In this document: positions 63,769 to 64,000 of the stretch, piece by piece
How positions within the stretch are numbered: the first letter of the stretch is position 1
How the letters are laid out: every line of letters begins with the position of its first letter
Source: Nocardioides massiliensis
GTDB taxonomy: Bacteria > Actinomycetota > Actinomycetes > Propionibacteriales > Nocardioidaceae
Assembly: GCF_030811215.1 (NCBI RefSeq)
Contig: NZ_JAUSQM010000001.1
Span: 2,852,001-2,916,000 of the forward strand
Direction: 5' to 3'
Length of the DNA: 64,000 nt
Notes under the pieces: model-generated
Told to the model about the DNA's origin: nothing
What the model saw: only the letters and a program-made list of their open reading frames with translations
The model's database searches: none
Program-made: the position numbers and the translations under genes

Positions 63769-64000
63769 TCAGTGGCCCATGCCGAGGCCGCCGTCGACCG
63801 GGATCACGGCCCCGGTCACGTACGCCGCACCCGGCGACGCCAGCCACGTCACCGCGGCGGCGACCTCCTCGGTGCTGGCGTAGCGCTGCAGCGGGATGGC
63901 GGCGCGGTACTCGGCGCGCTTCTCCTCCGGCAGCTCGGCGGTCATGTCGGTCTCGACGAAGCCGGGTGCGACCACGTTGGCGGTGATCGACCGGCTGCCG
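63769..64000 (-). CDS. fabG: 3-oxoacyl-[ACP] reductase FabG, 5' end beyond the window
   Basis: The C-terminal 76 codons of a short-chain dehydrogenase. The visible end SITANVVAPGFVETDMTAELP, VTWLASPGAAYVTGAVIPVDGG is the typical FabG/MabA C-terminus. The rest lies right of position 64000. With fabI directly downstream it matches the mabA-inhA order. Confidence 0.9.
   Translation of the reverse strand, partial: GSRSITANVVAPGFVETDMTAELPEEKRAEYRAAIPLQRYASTEEVAAAVTWLASPGAAYVTGAVIPVDGGLGMGH

Overview
The window looks like chromosome from a high-GC actinobacterium, probably Nocardioides or a near relative in the Propionibacteriales (inferred from gene content and order, not searched). Supporting evidence is the Pup-proteasome locus (dop, ARC/Mpa with a C-terminal GQYL tail, trmI), the mycothiol gene mshC in its conserved actinobacterial neighbourhood, GuaB1, a class F sortase, a C50-type carotenoid operon, and an inhA/mabA-like fabI-fabG pair. 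About twenty genes have a TANNNT -10 hexamer 6-9 nt before an ATG or GTG, which is the actinobacterial leaderless start arrangement; it helped fix many of the starts given here.

Layout. 1-16.3 kb is conserved housekeeping: proteasome genes, a RecB-like nuclease, metH with a HAD phosphatase, a PAC2 gene, and the mshC - SCO1664-family - DUF3090 - histidine phosphatase - uppP run, followed by an aldo/keto reductase, a DUF5703 gene and an M20 peptidase. 17.7-23.6 kb holds a LysR-type effector domain protein, a YjdF-like membrane protein, a family 2 glycosyltransferase and a five-gene carotenoid operon crtB-crtI-cyclase-cyclase-elongase joined by four 4-nt ATGA overlaps. 23.7-27.6 kb has a methyltransferase, a cytochrome b561/sulfite-oxidase-like fusion with a small partner, a formate/nitrite channel and an RpiB-like isomerase. 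27.7-42.2 kb is mixed core metabolism: tRNA-Leu(GAG), nucleosidase, GuaB1, a pair of acyl-CoA dehydrogenases under a palindromic operator, peptide deformylase, tRNA/rRNA methyltransferase, a siroheme synthase fusion, a sortase with a frameshifted secreted partner, Nudix, RDD, TSUP, SPFH and NfeD proteins.

42.2-50.6 kb is a heme acquisition island. A heme oxygenase is divergent from hmuT-hmuU-hmuV and two secreted HtaA-type proteins, all four junctions overlapping by 4 nt, and the shared promoter region carries DtxR/IdeR-like boxes and two other palindromes. A further secreted protein ends the run.

50.6-58.9 kb is the accessory region. An intact IS1380-family element (50636-52276, 5-bp target duplication) sits directly at a stop codon. 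Next comes a 5.1-kb segment bounded by inverted copies of a roughly 58-bp sequence, each with a strong hairpin just inside it. It carries a DDE-transposase-like protein with zinc-ribbon repeats, a translationally coupled DEDDh exonuclease that appears split by a -1 frameshift, and a CmtR-CadD cadmium cassette. Beside it lies a DUF222/HNH nuclease gene whose leaderless promoter overlaps a LexA (SOS) box. This transposase-exonuclease-cadmium unit is my best candidate for something undescribed.

58.9-64 kb returns to core genes: TetR regulator with an ABC ATPase, a conserved hypothetical, serB, a SixA-like phosphatase, fabI and the 3' part of fabG.
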